From the NCBI GenBank assembly GCA_017614995.1, contig JAGAAX010000022.1:1-64000 (forward strand): a DNA stretch of 64,000 nt, in the 5' to 3' direction. The position numbers and the translations under genes were made by a program. Position 1 is the first letter of the stretch. Every line of letters begins with the position of its first letter. Of this stretch, positions 21,692 through 30,809 are shown piece by piece. The DNA is from Spirochaetaceae bacterium (GTDB lineage: Bacteria; Spirochaetota; Spirochaetia; Treponematales; Treponemataceae). The notes beneath the pieces were generated by a model. The model saw only the letters and a list, made by a program, of their open reading frames with translations, made no database searches and had not been told where the DNA came from.

Positions 21692-22687
21692 TTAGTTCAA
21701 TGCCGCTTTAAGAACCGCAAGATTCTGTTTCATCGCGTCAAGGTAGTTTTTTCCGCCTTTAATGTCTTTTTGTGTAACAGACTGAAGCGAATCCATTTCA
21801 AGAATCTGCTGGTTTTTTGCCTTTGTGTTTGAGACAACCGTCTTTGCAATTTTCTTGTCAGATTTTTCGATTGTCAGCACAGACTTAAGCGCAAGCTCGT
21901 CAATTTTCTTTGCAAGAAAGATAACCGTTTCAAAGCTTGCCTCTGATTCGGCGCTACAGCCTGCAAAAGCAGCATAATATTTTAGGCCGTAATCGTCCGC
22001 AAGGTAGCGGAACGGGAAGCGGTCTGCAAAAACAAGCGTTTTTGTCTCTGCTTTTGCAACAGCGGCCTGGAATTCGGCGTCTAATTTGCCAAGCTTTTCA
22101 ATATATGCTTCGGCATTTGCCTTATAAGTGGCGGCATTTTTGCTGTCAAGCTTCTGAACTGCTTCAGAAAGTGCCTGCGTAATAACGGCCGCATTTCTAA
22201 GCGAAAGCCAGACGTGCTCATCATATTCGGCTTCTTCATGTTCATGGTCGTGTGCTTCGCCCTCATGGTGGTCGTGTCCATGCTCGTGCTCATGTTCTTC
22301 GCTTTCCTGCATACCTTCGACAATTTCTTCTTCGCGGACGGCATCGCCGAGCACTTTCATCATGTTTATGACAATCATGTTTTTGTTGCGTGCATTTTGA
22401 AGCACATCCTCAACCCATTCGTCGCTTTCGCCGCCGACATAAACAAAAAGGTCAGAGACCGAAATTTTCGCAATATCCTGTACACTCGGCTGATAGCTGT
22501 GCAGGTCTGTTCCCTTGTTTTGAAGCAGCGCTACGTTAAAAGCTGATGCCCGGCTGCCAAGCACATTAAGCACCCAGTCATATTCAGGGTATGTTGTGCA
22601 TACAATTGATTTTTTGCTGGCTGCAAAAGCAGATGCCGAAACAAGCATCATCAAAGTCATAAGAATTATGCGTAATGTCTTTTTCAT
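21692..22687 (-). CDS. znuA: Zinc ABC-transporter substrate-binding protein (ZnuA-like)
   Basis: 331 aa with a signal peptide (MKKTLRIILMTLMMLVSASAFA). Cluster A-1 family: SIVCTTYPEYDWVLNVLGSRA, TDLHSYQPSVQDIAKI with the first His ligand, a His/Asp/Glu-rich loop (about 125-155), DEHVWLSLRNA with the second His, and DRFPFRYLADDYGLKYYAAF. The His-rich loop is typical of zinc rather than manganese binding. No permease or ATPase is adjacent, so those must be elsewhere. Confidence 0.9.
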   Translation of the reverse strand: MKKTLRIILMTLMMLVSASAFAASKKSIVCTTYPEYDWVLNVLGSRASAFNVALLQNKGTDLHSYQPSVQDIAKISVSDLFVYVGGESDEWVEDVLQNARNKNMIVINMMKVLGDAVREEEIVEGMQESEEHEHEHGHDHHEGEAHDHEHEEAEYDEHVWLSLRNAAVITQALSEAVQKLDSKNAATYKANAEAYIEKLGKLDAEFQAAVAKAETKTLVFADRFPFRYLADDYGLKYYAAFAGCSAESEASFETVIFLAKKIDELALKSVLTIEKSDKKIAKTVVSNTKAKNQQILEMDSLQSVTQKDIKGGKNYLDAMKQNLAVLKAALN

Positions 22688-22709
22688 AGTATTTTCCTTT
22701 TATATAGAA

Positions 22710-23822
22710 TTATGCTGTGACACATTCAGCAAGCTTTGCGAGAATCTTGCTCTTATTGTGTCCTTTTCCGATAAATACAATCTGATTAAGCCGGTCGCCG
22801 TATTCTGAGTGCCAGCTTTCTTTTATATCAGGATTGTTTTCTAAAATGTCGTCGATTTCCTCTTTTGAGAAAGCGGCAACCCAGTTTGAGACAGGCGTAA
22901 CCATTACGTTTCTGCCCGCCTGCTCAAAAAGCTGAACATCGGCGTCTTCCTGTTTAAACCACATATAGCCTTTTGCCCGGATTAATTCTTTCGGGTATTC
23001 TTTTTCGATAAAGTGCATGAACTTTTCGCGGTCAAAAGGTCTTATATCCTCGTAAACAAACGAAGAAACGCCGTACTCGTCTACGCCGCTATCTGCCATG
23101 TCCTGCTCACGCTCAAGAGCCTGCTGAAAAGCTGAAGAGCTCATAACTTTGTCAAAGTCAAACGGCGGCTGGTTAAATATGCGCGAAGGCTCAACCTTTC
23201 CATGAATACATTCAATAATTTCAGCTTCTTTCTGGAATGAGCGGAGAACTTTGTGCACTTCGTCAAGCTGCGCCCTGTTGAGAAGGTCGCATTTATTCAG
23301 CAGAATAACGCTGCAAAATTCAATCTGATCAACTACAAGATTTGTAATGTCAGCTTCTTCGTCGCTGTCGCAGTCTGCCTTTGTCTTAAGCTTTTCAAGA
23401 AATTCTGTGTGAATGCGGTCAGCATCAACTACAGAAATTACCGACTCAAGATAGACATTTGCGTCCGGGTCATCTTCGATAACGCCCAAAAAGCCGTTTG
23501 CAATTCCGGCAGGGTTGCTGATTCCGCTTGCCTCAACCATAATGCGCTCTACAGTGGAATCAGCGGCAAGTTCTTTGATTTTTTCCATAAATTCAACAAG
23601 CAGCGTGCAGCAGATGCAGCCGTTCTGCATTTCAATAAGCTTTGTGTCGCAGCTTACTTTGTTGTTGTTCTTTTTTAAGATTTCTGCGTCTACATTTACG
23701 CTGCCCATGTCGTTTACAATAAGCGCAAGACCTTTTGTGTCCTGATGGCGCAGAAGTTCGTTCATCAATGTTGTCTTTCCCGAGCCTAAATATCCGGTGA
23801 TGAGTGTAACCGGTTTTTTCAT
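22710..23822 (-). CDS. CobW/COG0523-family GTPase, likely zinc metallochaperone
   Basis: 370 aa. Walker A GYLGSGKTTL (9-18), the metal-binding GCICCTL (C-x-C-C), Walker B region with E-A-S-G-I-S-N-P, and the GTP-specificity motif LNKCDLL. The C-terminal CobW domain (about 255-365) includes FVYEDIRPFDREKFMHFI. Position between zur and znuA supports a ZigA/YciC-like role: delivering zinc under limitation. Confidence 0.9.
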   Translation of the reverse strand: MKKPVTLITGYLGSGKTTLMNELLRHQDTKGLALIVNDMGSVNVDAEILKKNNNKVSCDTKLIEMQNGCICCTLLVEFMEKIKELAADSTVERIMVEASGISNPAGIANGFLGVIEDDPDANVYLESVISVVDADRIHTEFLEKLKTKADCDSDEEADITNLVVDQIEFCSVILLNKCDLLNRAQLDEVHKVLRSFQKEAEIIECIHGKVEPSRIFNQPPFDFDKVMSSSAFQQALEREQDMADSGVDEYGVSSFVYEDIRPFDREKFMHFIEKEYPKELIRAKGYMWFKQEDADVQLFEQAGRNVMVTPVSNWVAAFSKEEIDDILENNPDIKESWHSEYGDRLNQIVFIGKGHNKSKILAKLAECVTA

Positions 23823-23882
23823 GTTGTTTTCCTTAAATTGAGTATTAAATGTTTGTGAAATGTCTGCTTTTAAAAAGGAAAA

Positions 23883-24185
23883 CTAGTCGTTTAGTCTGGT
23901 TTTTTGCAAAAAGAGAGATTGTGTTTTTATGTGAAAATGCGGAAAGCAAAAGCTGCCTTTCGCGCTTTTTCTAAAAAATGCGTAAGTTGCGGCAATAAGA
24001 CATAAAATTATGCGCAAAAGCTGAATATTCTGCTGTGCAATCTGAATGATAAGACAGATTTCGCATTTTTCGCCGCAGCAGTCGTGGTCTTTTTCTATAA
24101 TTACAAAAAAGCACGAAAAAATAATGAACGCGGCTAGAAAAGCAAAAAGCACAGCTTTTGCGGCTTTATGGTTTAGTTTCTGCAT
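23883..24185 (-). CDS. Small Cys-containing membrane protein
   Basis: 100 aa from the ATG at 24185, overlapping the zur stop by 13 nt. Two hydrophobic helices (about 12-30 and 52-70) flank a loop DHDCCGEKCEICLIIQ with four Cys. Such proteins occur beside zur or zinc-transport genes in other anaerobes; function unknown. A metal-sensing or shuttling role is an inference. Confidence 0.6.
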   Translation of the reverse strand: MQKLNHKAAKAVLFAFLAAFIIFSCFFVIIEKDHDCCGEKCEICLIIQIAQQNIQLLRIILCLIAATYAFFRKSAKGSFCFPHFHIKTQSLFLQKTRLND

Positions 24186-24580
24186 TTTGGGCAAAGTCCG
24201 TTTAATGTAGACGCCGATGTGTCAATTTCAAGCCCGAGCGTTTCAGAAATTGACTTTAGATAATCTGTAGTTTTTTCGTCTGAAAGGTGAACTACCGAGC
24301 CGCATTTTGTGCACTGAAAATGAATATGCTCGTGGCATGTGCCGTCTGCCGAAGCTTTCTGATATATAAAACCGTCGCTTGTCTGTGATTTGTGCTTTAT
24401 GAGCGTGCCGTTCTCGGTCAGCTTGTCGAGGTTGCGGTAAATTGTCGTTTTATTTACGTCCAGCCCGCTGTTCTTTAAAAAGTCCGAAAGTTCTGCGGCT
24501 GTAAAGCTGTGTTCTGCTGTAGTCTGAATAAACTCTGAAATAGCATCTGTAGTTTTTGTATGATACGATTTTTGCAACAT
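24173..24580 (-). CDS. zur: Fur-family zinc regulator (Zur)
   Basis: 135 aa. Winged-helix region SFTAAELSDFLKNSGLDVNKTTIYRNLDKLTENGTL (29-64), H-x-H motif CHEHIHFQCTKCGSVVHL with the first C-x-x-C, and C-terminal NGLCPKCRN with the second C-x-x-C (structural zinc). Followed by CobW and ZnuA genes, so Zur rather than Fe-Fur or PerR. Its ATG lies inside a perfect palindrome, and no Shine-Dalgarno is present. Confidence 0.88.
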   Translation of the reverse strand: MLQKSYHTKTTDAISEFIQTTAEHSFTAAELSDFLKNSGLDVNKTTIYRNLDKLTENGTLIKHKSQTSDGFIYQKASADGTCHEHIHFQCTKCGSVVHLSDEKTTDYLKSISETLGLEIDTSASTLNGLCPKCRN

Positions 24581-24615
24581 GGTTGCATATTATACAAACA
24601 GCCCGAATGTGTCAA
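24573..24615 (-). promoter_or_regulatory. zur operon promoter and candidate Zur box over the start codon
   Basis: TTGACA (24615-24610) and TATAAT (24594-24589), 15 bp apart. A perfect palindrome TGCAAC-CAT-GTTGCA (24587-24573) begins 1 nt after the -10 and contains the ATG at 24580. A repressor there would block both transcription start and, if leaderless, the translation start region. Confidence 0.6.
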
Positions 24616-24694
24616 TGATTATGGAAAGATATCGGCAAAAGATAAAGTTTTAAGTATTTTCGAATCTGTCATGTTGATGAATCTGAAAACTGTG

Positions 24695-25933
24695 TTACAC
24701 TTTTTCTTCTATCGTACTTATATCATTTAATAATTGAATCAAACTGTGACCTATGGCTTTTGCAAGATTTACAGGAACTGCATTTCCTATTTGTTTGTAT
24801 TGGCTAGATTCACTTCCAGAAAAAACCCATGAATCTGGGAAGGTTTGGATACGGGCATATTCTCTGACTGTTAGAGGACGAGTTTCAAGCGGATGACAAC
24901 GCTCAGTCTGTTTTTGAGCAGGTGCACAAGTTAATGTCAATGATGGTTCGTTTAGCGAAAGACGGCGAGCCATACCTGTTTTTCCACCGCCAAGGTAAAA
25001 ACTCCCTTTCATATACTCCTTTTGCAAATCTTCTGGCAAATCACGCCAATCTCCGCCTTGGGGAACTTTAGAAAGAATTTCGGCTTTCCGTTTTGGGTAT
25101 TTTTGACCAATGCTTTCTGGAACATCACAGTCATAAAGTTCGCCTTTATAAAAAGTGTCCTGCAATGTCATTACTCGATGATAAGGGCTGGGCCAATGGA
25201 ATGTAACTTTATCCGCAAAATCTTTCCTTATTCCAACAAGGAAAATCCTTTCTCGCTTTTGTGGAACTTTATACATTACTGCTTTTAAAACTCTAGGTGG
25301 AACAAGATAATAGCCAAGTTCATCTATTATTTGAGAAATTACTTTGAATGTTGTCCCTTTATCATGTGAAATAAGACCCTTCACATTTTCAGCAAGAAAA
25401 ACTTTCGGTTGTGTTTCTTTTATTGCGCGTGCAAGTTCGAAAAACAAAGTTCCTCTCGCATCTTCAAAACCTTTTTGATTTCCCGCATATGAAAAAGCTT
25501 GACATGGGAAACCGCCGGAAAGAAAATCGATTTTTCCTTTGTATGGCGTAAAATCTACATTGTGTACATCGCCTTCAATTACATTTGAATCCCTAAAATT
25601 ATTTCGTAAAGTCTCACAAGCGTCATGGTCAAATTCATTAAGCAAAATCTGATTAAATCCGGCTTCGTGTAATCCTAAAGCAAGTCCGCCGCCACCTGCA
25701 AATAGCTCTATAGAATTGAACTTTTTTACTGGCTTGATTTTTTCTTCTTTTTCCCAAGCAGATTCATTCATCTCTTTTAGTTCAGGGAATGGAAGAATTG
25801 TTGAATCAAAATAAAAGTATGTTTTATCCTTCTTTACAGGAGAAATTTTTCCACTAGCAACCCATGAGTTTACAGTTGAATTTGAAACACCGAGGATACT
25901 TGCAAGATTTGTGGAATTAATTAAAGCCTGCAT
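24695..25933 (-). CDS. C5-cytosine DNA methyltransferase with N-terminal HTH
   Basis: 412 aa. Residues 1-50 form a MerR/excisionase-like helix-turn-helix (LASILGVSNSTVNSWVASGKISPVKK). The methylase follows: motif I IELFAGGGGLALGLHEAG, motif IV GGFPCQAFSYAG (catalytic Cys about 143), motif VI AENVKG, motif VIII VPQKRERIF, target-recognition region about 255-340, motif IX RPLTVREYARIQTFPD and motif X YKQIGNAVPVNLAKAIG. Its ATG overlaps the endonuclease stop (TAATG). The HTH fusion resembles SsoII/EcoRII-type methylases that repress their own locus. Confidence 0.93.
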   Translation of the reverse strand: MQALINSTNLASILGVSNSTVNSWVASGKISPVKKDKTYFYFDSTILPFPELKEMNESAWEKEEKIKPVKKFNSIELFAGGGGLALGLHEAGFNQILLNEFDHDACETLRNNFRDSNVIEGDVHNVDFTPYKGKIDFLSGGFPCQAFSYAGNQKGFEDARGTLFFELARAIKETQPKVFLAENVKGLISHDKGTTFKVISQIIDELGYYLVPPRVLKAVMYKVPQKRERIFLVGIRKDFADKVTFHWPSPYHRVMTLQDTFYKGELYDCDVPESIGQKYPKRKAEILSKVPQGGDWRDLPEDLQKEYMKGSFYLGGGKTGMARRLSLNEPSLTLTCAPAQKQTERCHPLETRPLTVREYARIQTFPDSWVFSGSESSQYKQIGNAVPVNLAKAIGHSLIQLLNDISTIEEKV

Positions 25934-26682
25934 TATAAATCTTTGAAACCTTCGTAAGTTTTAAATGAAAGAAGATATAGACTTTTAAGAATATCTGATG
26001 AAATAGCATTTAGTTCATCAAAAACCGTGTTTGTGCTAGGTTCGATTTTACCTTCTGCAATTACATCATCAAGAATTTGAGGTAAAGCACTGCACAATTT
26101 ATAAAAAGCATTTTTTGCCCCAAATACAATTTCATAGAATTTATCCATAGAAATTCTGTGGATTCTATCGTGCTTAAAGTTTTTGCCATCAACTTTTGTT
26201 GCCCATGGAATATCTTGAGATTTTGCTGCTATTGCTTCGACCAAGTAACACATAGCTTTATCATCTTCAAGAATTTTGCTTTGCATTTTGATGTATGTCT
26301 TTTGAGATGAAGCGGAATTCATTGTATTGTGTTTATTCTTTATTTCACAAAAAATGTGTTTTTCGTGATTAGTTACATCAAAACCACCGTCTGCTCCGTT
26401 TTTGGGAACCTCCCAACCGTTTCCAGCGAGCTTAAATATATTCTGATGAAAATACCCTATATGGTTTGTATTAGTTTTATCTATTTGCCGAATACATTCA
26501 GCTTCTATAGTCTGTTGAATTGTCTGATTGTAAACTTTTGCATCAAATGTAAGTTTTATCGGGTCAATAAGATTCTTATTGAATTCCGCAAGATTTATGT
26601 GATAACGATATTTTTCGACTGTTTCTTTCACATGTGAGAAAATTTGTTCGTCAGTTAAAAAACCTAGATTATAATTTTTCAT
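25933..26682 (-). CDS. Eco47II-family type II restriction endonuclease
   Basis: 249 aa. The block HIGYFHQNIFKLAGNGWEVP...GADGGFDVTN...IFCEIKNKHNTMNSASSQKTYIKMQ is the Eco47II/Sau96I family signature; D-V-T-N and E-I-K-N-K supply a PD-(D/E)xK-like metal site. Family members cut GGNCC, so that target is predicted here. First gene of the operon with the methylase. AT-rich like other transferred R-M systems. Confidence 0.88.
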   Translation of the reverse strand: MKNYNLGFLTDEQIFSHVKETVEKYRYHINLAEFNKNLIDPIKLTFDAKVYNQTIQQTIEAECIRQIDKTNTNHIGYFHQNIFKLAGNGWEVPKNGADGGFDVTNHEKHIFCEIKNKHNTMNSASSQKTYIKMQSKILEDDKAMCYLVEAIAAKSQDIPWATKVDGKNFKHDRIHRISMDKFYEIVFGAKNAFYKLCSALPQILDDVIAEGKIEPSTNTVFDELNAISSDILKSLYLLSFKTYEGFKDL

Positions 26683-26683
26683 G

Positions 26684-26702
26684 TCTATAAATATACTATA
26701 GA
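26684..26702 (-). promoter_or_regulatory. Restriction-modification operon operator and -10
   Basis: TCTATA (26684-26689) and TATAGA (26697-26702) form an inverted repeat directly upstream of the endonuclease ATG at 26682. A minus-strand TATATT (26695-26690) lies 7 nt before the ATG, inside the repeat. It is a candidate site for the methylase HTH. Confidence 0.45.
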
Positions 26703-26812
26703 TTTCGGTTTTTTGTAAGGTCTGATATTATAGTGAAAAAATATTTTGTGTTAAAAGCTTGAAACGTGAATCTGATATAGCATATTTTATGAAATTTCAT
26801 TTTTAAAACTTC

Positions 26813-26841
26813 TTTCCATAAGGTTTCAACTAGTGTATAAT
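26813..26841 (+). promoter_or_regulatory. pyrB promoter
   Basis: TTTCCA (26813-26818) and TATAAT (26836-26841), 17 bp apart; GGAGG then precedes the ATG at 26871. A perfect palindrome ATGAAATTTCAT (26789-26800) lies just upstream. Confidence 0.5.
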
Positions 26842-26870
26842 CTTAGAAATATAAAAATTTTGGAGGATAC

Positions 26871-27794
26871 ATGCTTGCAGGACGGCATCTGCTTGAACCG
26901 GCAGATTTGACAGTTGAAGAAATGGAAGAGATTTTTTCGCTTGCAGAAAAAATTATTGTTGATCCAAGCGCATTTTCAGAAGTCTGCCATGGAAAAATTT
27001 TAGCAACACTTTTTTTTGAGCCGAGTACACGTACTCGGCTTTCTTTTGAGGCAGCCATGCTCCGTCTGGGCGGAAAGACATTAGGTTTTGCAGAAGCTTC
27101 AAGCAGCTCGGCAACAAAGGGCGAAAGTCTTGCCGACACAATCAGGGTTGTTGCTTCTTACACAGACATAATTGCAATGAGAAATCCGAAAGAAGGTGCA
27201 GCCGTTCTTGCTTCAAAGTATTCTTCAGTGCCGATTATCAATGCGGGTGACGGCGGACACCACCACCCGACGCAGACTTTGACAGACCTGCTTACAATCA
27301 GGGCATACAAAGGCGGTTTTTCAGGCTTAACAATCGGTGTGTGCGGCGACTTGAAGTTCGGACGCACAGTTCACAGTCTTGCAAAAGCAATGAGCCGCTA
27401 CCCGGACAACAAATTTGTGTTAATAAGCCCGAAAGAGCTTCAGATTCCGGAATATATTACAGAGCAGGTCTTTAAGAAGGCCGGCGTTGAGTATGTTGAA
27501 GAAGAACGGCTTGAGAACGTAATCGGCGACCTTGATGTGCTTTATATGACGCGCGTTCAGAAAGAGCGTTTCTTCAACGAGCAGGACTACATACGCTTAA
27601 AAGACAGCTACATTCTTGACAAACAGAAGATGAAGAATGCAAAGCCTTCAATGATTGTGCTTCATCCGTTGCCGCGTGTAAACGAAATTGCGCCGGAAGT
27701 AGATGATGACCCGCGCGCCGCTTACTTTAAGCAGGTAAAATACGGCATGTTTGTACGCATGGCTTTAATGGCAAAACTTACGGGTTCAATTTAA
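26871..27794 (+). CDS. pyrB: Aspartate carbamoyltransferase catalytic chain
   Basis: 307 aa. Carbamoyl-phosphate motif [13 protein letters not shown] (about 46-58), [45 protein letters not shown] and [16 protein letters not shown] are all present. Catalyses carbamoyl phosphate + aspartate to carbamoyl aspartate. Followed 9 nt later by pyrI and then pyrC in one operon. Confidence 0.97.
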   Translation: MLAGRHLLEPADLTVEEMEEIFSLAEKIIVDPSAFSEVCHGKILATLFFEPSTRTRLSFEAAMLRLGGKTLGFAEASSSSATKGESLADTIRVVASYTDIIAMRNPKEGAAVLASKYSSVPIINAGDGGHHHPTQTLTDLLTIRAYKGGFSGLTIGVCGDLKFGRTVHSLAKAMSRYPDNKFVLISPKELQIPEYITEQVFKKAGVEYVEEERLENVIGDLDVLYMTRVQKERFFNEQDYIRLKDSYILDKQKMKNAKPSMIVLHPLPRVNEIAPEVDDDPRAAYFKQVKYGMFVRMALMAKLTGSI

Positions 27795-27803
27795 GGAGAG
27801 ATT

Positions 27804-28238
27804 ATGCTTAACGTAGATACAATCAAAAACGGACTTGTTATAGATCACATAAGAGCGGGCGCCGGTTCGCGCATTTTTAACTGGCTTGGGCTTGATAAGG
27901 CGAATTATTGCGTTGCCCTTATTATGAACGTGCCGTCTAAAGACATGGGGCGCAAGGACATAATCAAAATTGACAATATCATCAATATAGACTTTTCTGT
28001 TCTTGGCGTAATCGACCCGAACATTACGGTGAATATCATCAGAAACGAAAAAATTGAGCGGAAAATCAAGCTTACGTTGCCAGAAAGAGTTGAAAATGTG
28101 ATAAAATGCAAGAATCCGCGGTGCATTACAAGCACAGAGCAGTATATTCCGCATGTGTTCCTGCTTTCTGACACTAAAACCGCTGAGTATCACTGTGAAT
28201 ATTGCGACGCAATTTTTCATGCCGGAGATGTTTTGTAA
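27804..28238 (+). CDS. pyrI: Aspartate carbamoyltransferase regulatory chain
   Basis: 144 aa. N-terminal nucleotide-binding domain ([22 protein letters not shown]...KDIIKIDN) and C-terminal zinc domain with four Cys: CKNPRCIT and [10 protein letters not shown]. Its presence indicates a PyrB6-PyrI6 holoenzyme under allosteric nucleotide control, as in enterobacteria. GGAG lies before the ATG. Confidence 0.95.
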   Translation: MLNVDTIKNGLVIDHIRAGAGSRIFNWLGLDKANYCVALIMNVPSKDMGRKDIIKIDNIINIDFSVLGVIDPNITVNIIRNEKIERKIKLTLPERVENVIKCKNPRCITSTEQYIPHVFLLSDTKTAEYHCEYCDAIFHAGDVL

Positions 28239-28261
28239 AAACTGAATTGGGAGGAGCTTTT

Positions 28262-29698
28262 ATGAAGACTTTGTTTTATAATGCCCGTCTTGTTGACGCT
28301 TACAGCGATAATGACGGCGCAATTCTTATTGAAGACGGTTTTATAACGAATGTTTTTATGGGCTTTCTGCTTCCATCAATTTTTAAGAATTTTCTCCATG
28401 GAATTTCAGACATAAAGCTTGTTGACTGCAAGGGGCTTGTGCTTATGCCTTCTTTTGTAGACATGCACGCACATTTCCGCTATCCGGGGCAGTCGCATAA
28501 AGAGGAACTTTCGACAGCGTTAAAAGCTGCTGTAGCAGGCGGCTTCGGTACGCTGCTTCTTATGCCGAACACTTCGCCGGTTGTTTCTTCTCCGGCAGAA
28601 GCACAGTTTGTCCAGCTTCAGGCGGCACAGTTCAAGCTTGCCGATGTAATTCAGTCAATAAGCATTACAAACCGTTTTGACGGGCTTAACTCTGACCACC
28701 TTATAAACCTTGATTCAAGCGTTCATCCTGTTGTAAGCGAGGACGGCAAAGACGTAGGCGCGGCTTCTGTAATGCTTGAAGCAATGCGGAAATGTGCCAA
28801 AAGCAATGTGCTTGTTTCGTGCCACTGCGAGGACGTTTCTTTTGCAGAAGCTGCCCGCATTCCGCGCGGAGACGTGATTACGCTTCTCAAGCAGGACGAA
28901 GTTGCTCAAAGCAACGGCATTGAAGATTCAAATCACGAAGAGCGTTTTGCGCAAATCAATAAGTGCATGAAAAAAGCCGAGCAGCTTCTTGCGGCGGCAG
29001 AAGACCTTGCGACGTCGCGCAATCTCTATCTTGCAGAAGTTGCAGGCTGCAATATCCATATTGCGCATGTAAGTACGGCGGCTTCTCTTGAAGCTGTGGA
29101 ACATGCCAAGGCGCGGCGCGGTTCGGCTGTTTCGTGCGAGGTCACTCCGCACCATATCGCTCTTTCCGGCTCAATGATAGAATTTGTAAATCCGCCGATA
29201 AGACCCGAATCTGACCGGCTTGCACTTATAGACGGAATAAAGCGCGGTGTTGTTGACTGTATTGCCACAGACCACGCGCCGCACAGCAAAGACGAGAAAA
29301 AGCATGGCGCATGCGGTTTTTCAGGTCTTGAAACGGCGTTCTCGGTCTGCTATTCGGAGCTTGTGCTTAAAAAGCAGATAACGCTGAGCAAGCTTTCTGC
29401 GCTTATGTCGGCAAACCCTGCAAAACGGCTCGGCACAAACTGCGGAATTCTCCGCCCAGGCCGTCAGGCTGATTTTGTTTTGATTGACCTTGATAAGAAA
29501 TGGACTGTAGATTCAGAGAAATTCTATTCAAAGGGAAAACATTCGCCGTTTAACGGACTTACGCTTTCGGGCAAAATCATGCAGACAATTCACCATGGCA
29601 AAGTCGTGTACAGTGCAGACGATTTGCAGCTAGATTATCCGCGCGACGACGACCCTGAAACAGAACCGGCAGAGCAGGAAACCGAAGCCGAAAACTGA
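28262..29698 (+). CDS. pyrC: Dihydroorotase
   Basis: 478 aa from the ATG at 28262 (GGGAGG upstream). Amidohydrolase metal motif DMHAHFRYPGQ (about 66-76), NTSPV, CHCEDV, IAHVSTAAS and ATDHAPHSKDEK with the catalytic Asp. Third step of pyrimidine synthesis. An Asp/Glu-rich tail (DYPRDDDPETEPAEQETEAE) follows the catalytic domain and is unusual for the family. Confidence 0.95.
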   Translation: MKTLFYNARLVDAYSDNDGAILIEDGFITNVFMGFLLPSIFKNFLHGISDIKLVDCKGLVLMPSFVDMHAHFRYPGQSHKEELSTALKAAVAGGFGTLLLMPNTSPVVSSPAEAQFVQLQAAQFKLADVIQSISITNRFDGLNSDHLINLDSSVHPVVSEDGKDVGAASVMLEAMRKCAKSNVLVSCHCEDVSFAEAARIPRGDVITLLKQDEVAQSNGIEDSNHEERFAQINKCMKKAEQLLAAAEDLATSRNLYLAEVAGCNIHIAHVSTAASLEAVEHAKARRGSAVSCEVTPHHIALSGSMIEFVNPPIRPESDRLALIDGIKRGVVDCIATDHAPHSKDEKKHGACGFSGLETAFSVCYSELVLKKQITLSKLSALMSANPAKRLGTNCGILRPGRQADFVLIDLDKKWTVDSEKFYSKGKHSPFNGLTLSGKIMQTIHHGKVVYSADDLQLDYPRDDDPETEPAEQETEAEN

Positions 29699-29710
29699 AA
29701 AGAGCCGATA

Positions 29711-30757
29711 TTGAAGCAGATATTCAACCCCGAAGAAATTATCTTTGTGCCTACTCAAGAGTGCAATCTGCGCTGTGCGCATTGTTTTGTTTCTAAAACC
29801 GCAAACAGGCTGAATCTGGAAAAATCTCTTGCCTTTTTGAATGACGCAATTGATGACGGCATAATGCGCGTAGGTTTTTCGGGCGGAGAGCCTTTTTTGG
29901 CGCTTGATTTTGTGTGCGCGGTTGTGCAAAAAACTGTGGAAGCCGGCGCTTATTTTGACCGGCTGATGACAAACGCCGTTGCTTTTGATGATGATTCAAG
30001 CATGAAAAACGCTTTGAAACGGCTTTTTGATGCCGGCTTTGACGGCGTGTTCGGCATAAGCTTTGATGCTTTTCATGCCCAAAAAGTGGAAAAAATTGCC
30101 GCGTTCATTAAAGAAGTTGAAGCTCTCTGGCAGGAGCGCAATCACGTTTCGCTTGTCTGTACAAAAAAAGCTTCTGCAAACGCAAAAACGCTTGAAATGC
30201 TACATGAGCTTGCAGAAAAGCTGGACTTGAGCTTTGACTATGGCGGGGCTGAATGTGAGGGCGGCTCAGAACGCGGGTGCGGCGGCTATTCAGATTTTCC
30301 GACTGCTTTAGTTTATAAAGACAAGCTTGAAACCTTTATGAATGACGGGCTTGATTTTGATGCAATTCCTGTTGAGACAATAGACTTTATCGCAGAAAAC
30401 CCAGAAGACGAATCCACATGGCAGTCAGACGATTGGTTTACCGAAGATTATTGTGCTGGTCCGGGGCATGTCTATTATGTGCATGCAGACGGAAATGTTG
30501 CTGCCTGCTGCGGCTACGCAAATGAATGCCGCGCCCTTATTTTGGGCAACATAAACTCAATGAACTATGGGCAGATTGCAGAAAATGCGCAAGCCTCGTG
30601 CAAAAGCGGCTTTCTTGGCACTGTGTATAAGACCGGTCTGCTAAAAGAGGCAAAAAAACTTGAAAAGCAGGGTCACAAATTCCCCGGCAAAGGCCGCACA
30701 AAAGACAACTGTCTCTTCTGCCGCTACCTGCTGCAAAAAGTAAAAGCTGATGAATAA
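29711..30757 (+). CDS. Radical SAM protein with extra Cys clusters
   Basis: 348 aa, apparent TTG start at 29711. C-x3-C-x2-C at residues 18-25 (CNLRCAHC), then GFSGGEPFLALDF, an adenosyl-binding core and a Cys-rich C-terminal region (YCAGPGHVYYVHADGNVAACCGYANEC, DNCLFCRYLL) suggesting a SPASM-like auxiliary cluster. Such enzymes modify peptides or act as anaerobic maturases. No precursor peptide is seen next to it. It follows pyrC by 12 nt and is probably co-transcribed. Confidence 0.82.
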   Translation: MKQIFNPEEIIFVPTQECNLRCAHCFVSKTANRLNLEKSLAFLNDAIDDGIMRVGFSGGEPFLALDFVCAVVQKTVEAGAYFDRLMTNAVAFDDDSSMKNALKRLFDAGFDGVFGISFDAFHAQKVEKIAAFIKEVEALWQERNHVSLVCTKKASANAKTLEMLHELAEKLDLSFDYGGAECEGGSERGCGGYSDFPTALVYKDKLETFMNDGLDFDAIPVETIDFIAENPEDESTWQSDDWFTEDYCAGPGHVYYVHADGNVAACCGYANECRALILGNINSMNYGQIAENAQASCKSGFLGTVYKTGLLKEAKKLEKQGHKFPGKGRTKDNCLFCRYLLQKVKADE

Positions 30758-30779
30758 AAGCTAGACTAATATAAGACAC

Positions 30780-30798
30780 GCCCGCATTGGGGCATTTT
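30780..30798 (+). terminator. Weak rho-independent terminator
   Basis: GCCC-gcattg-GGGC followed by ATTTTT, after the radical SAM gene. The stem is only 4 bp, so efficiency is doubtful. Confidence 0.35.
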
Positions 30799-30809
30799 TG
30801 GAGAAGAAA

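Noticed and set aside
25933-26682. Avoidance of GGNCC as proof of the restriction target
   Set aside because: GGGCC is present in the window (for example near 12188 and 25186). No statistical count was made, so no avoidance claim is offered.
28202-28261. Extended dihydroorotase start
   Set aside because: Overlaps the pyrI coding region; GGGAGG points to the ATG at 28262.
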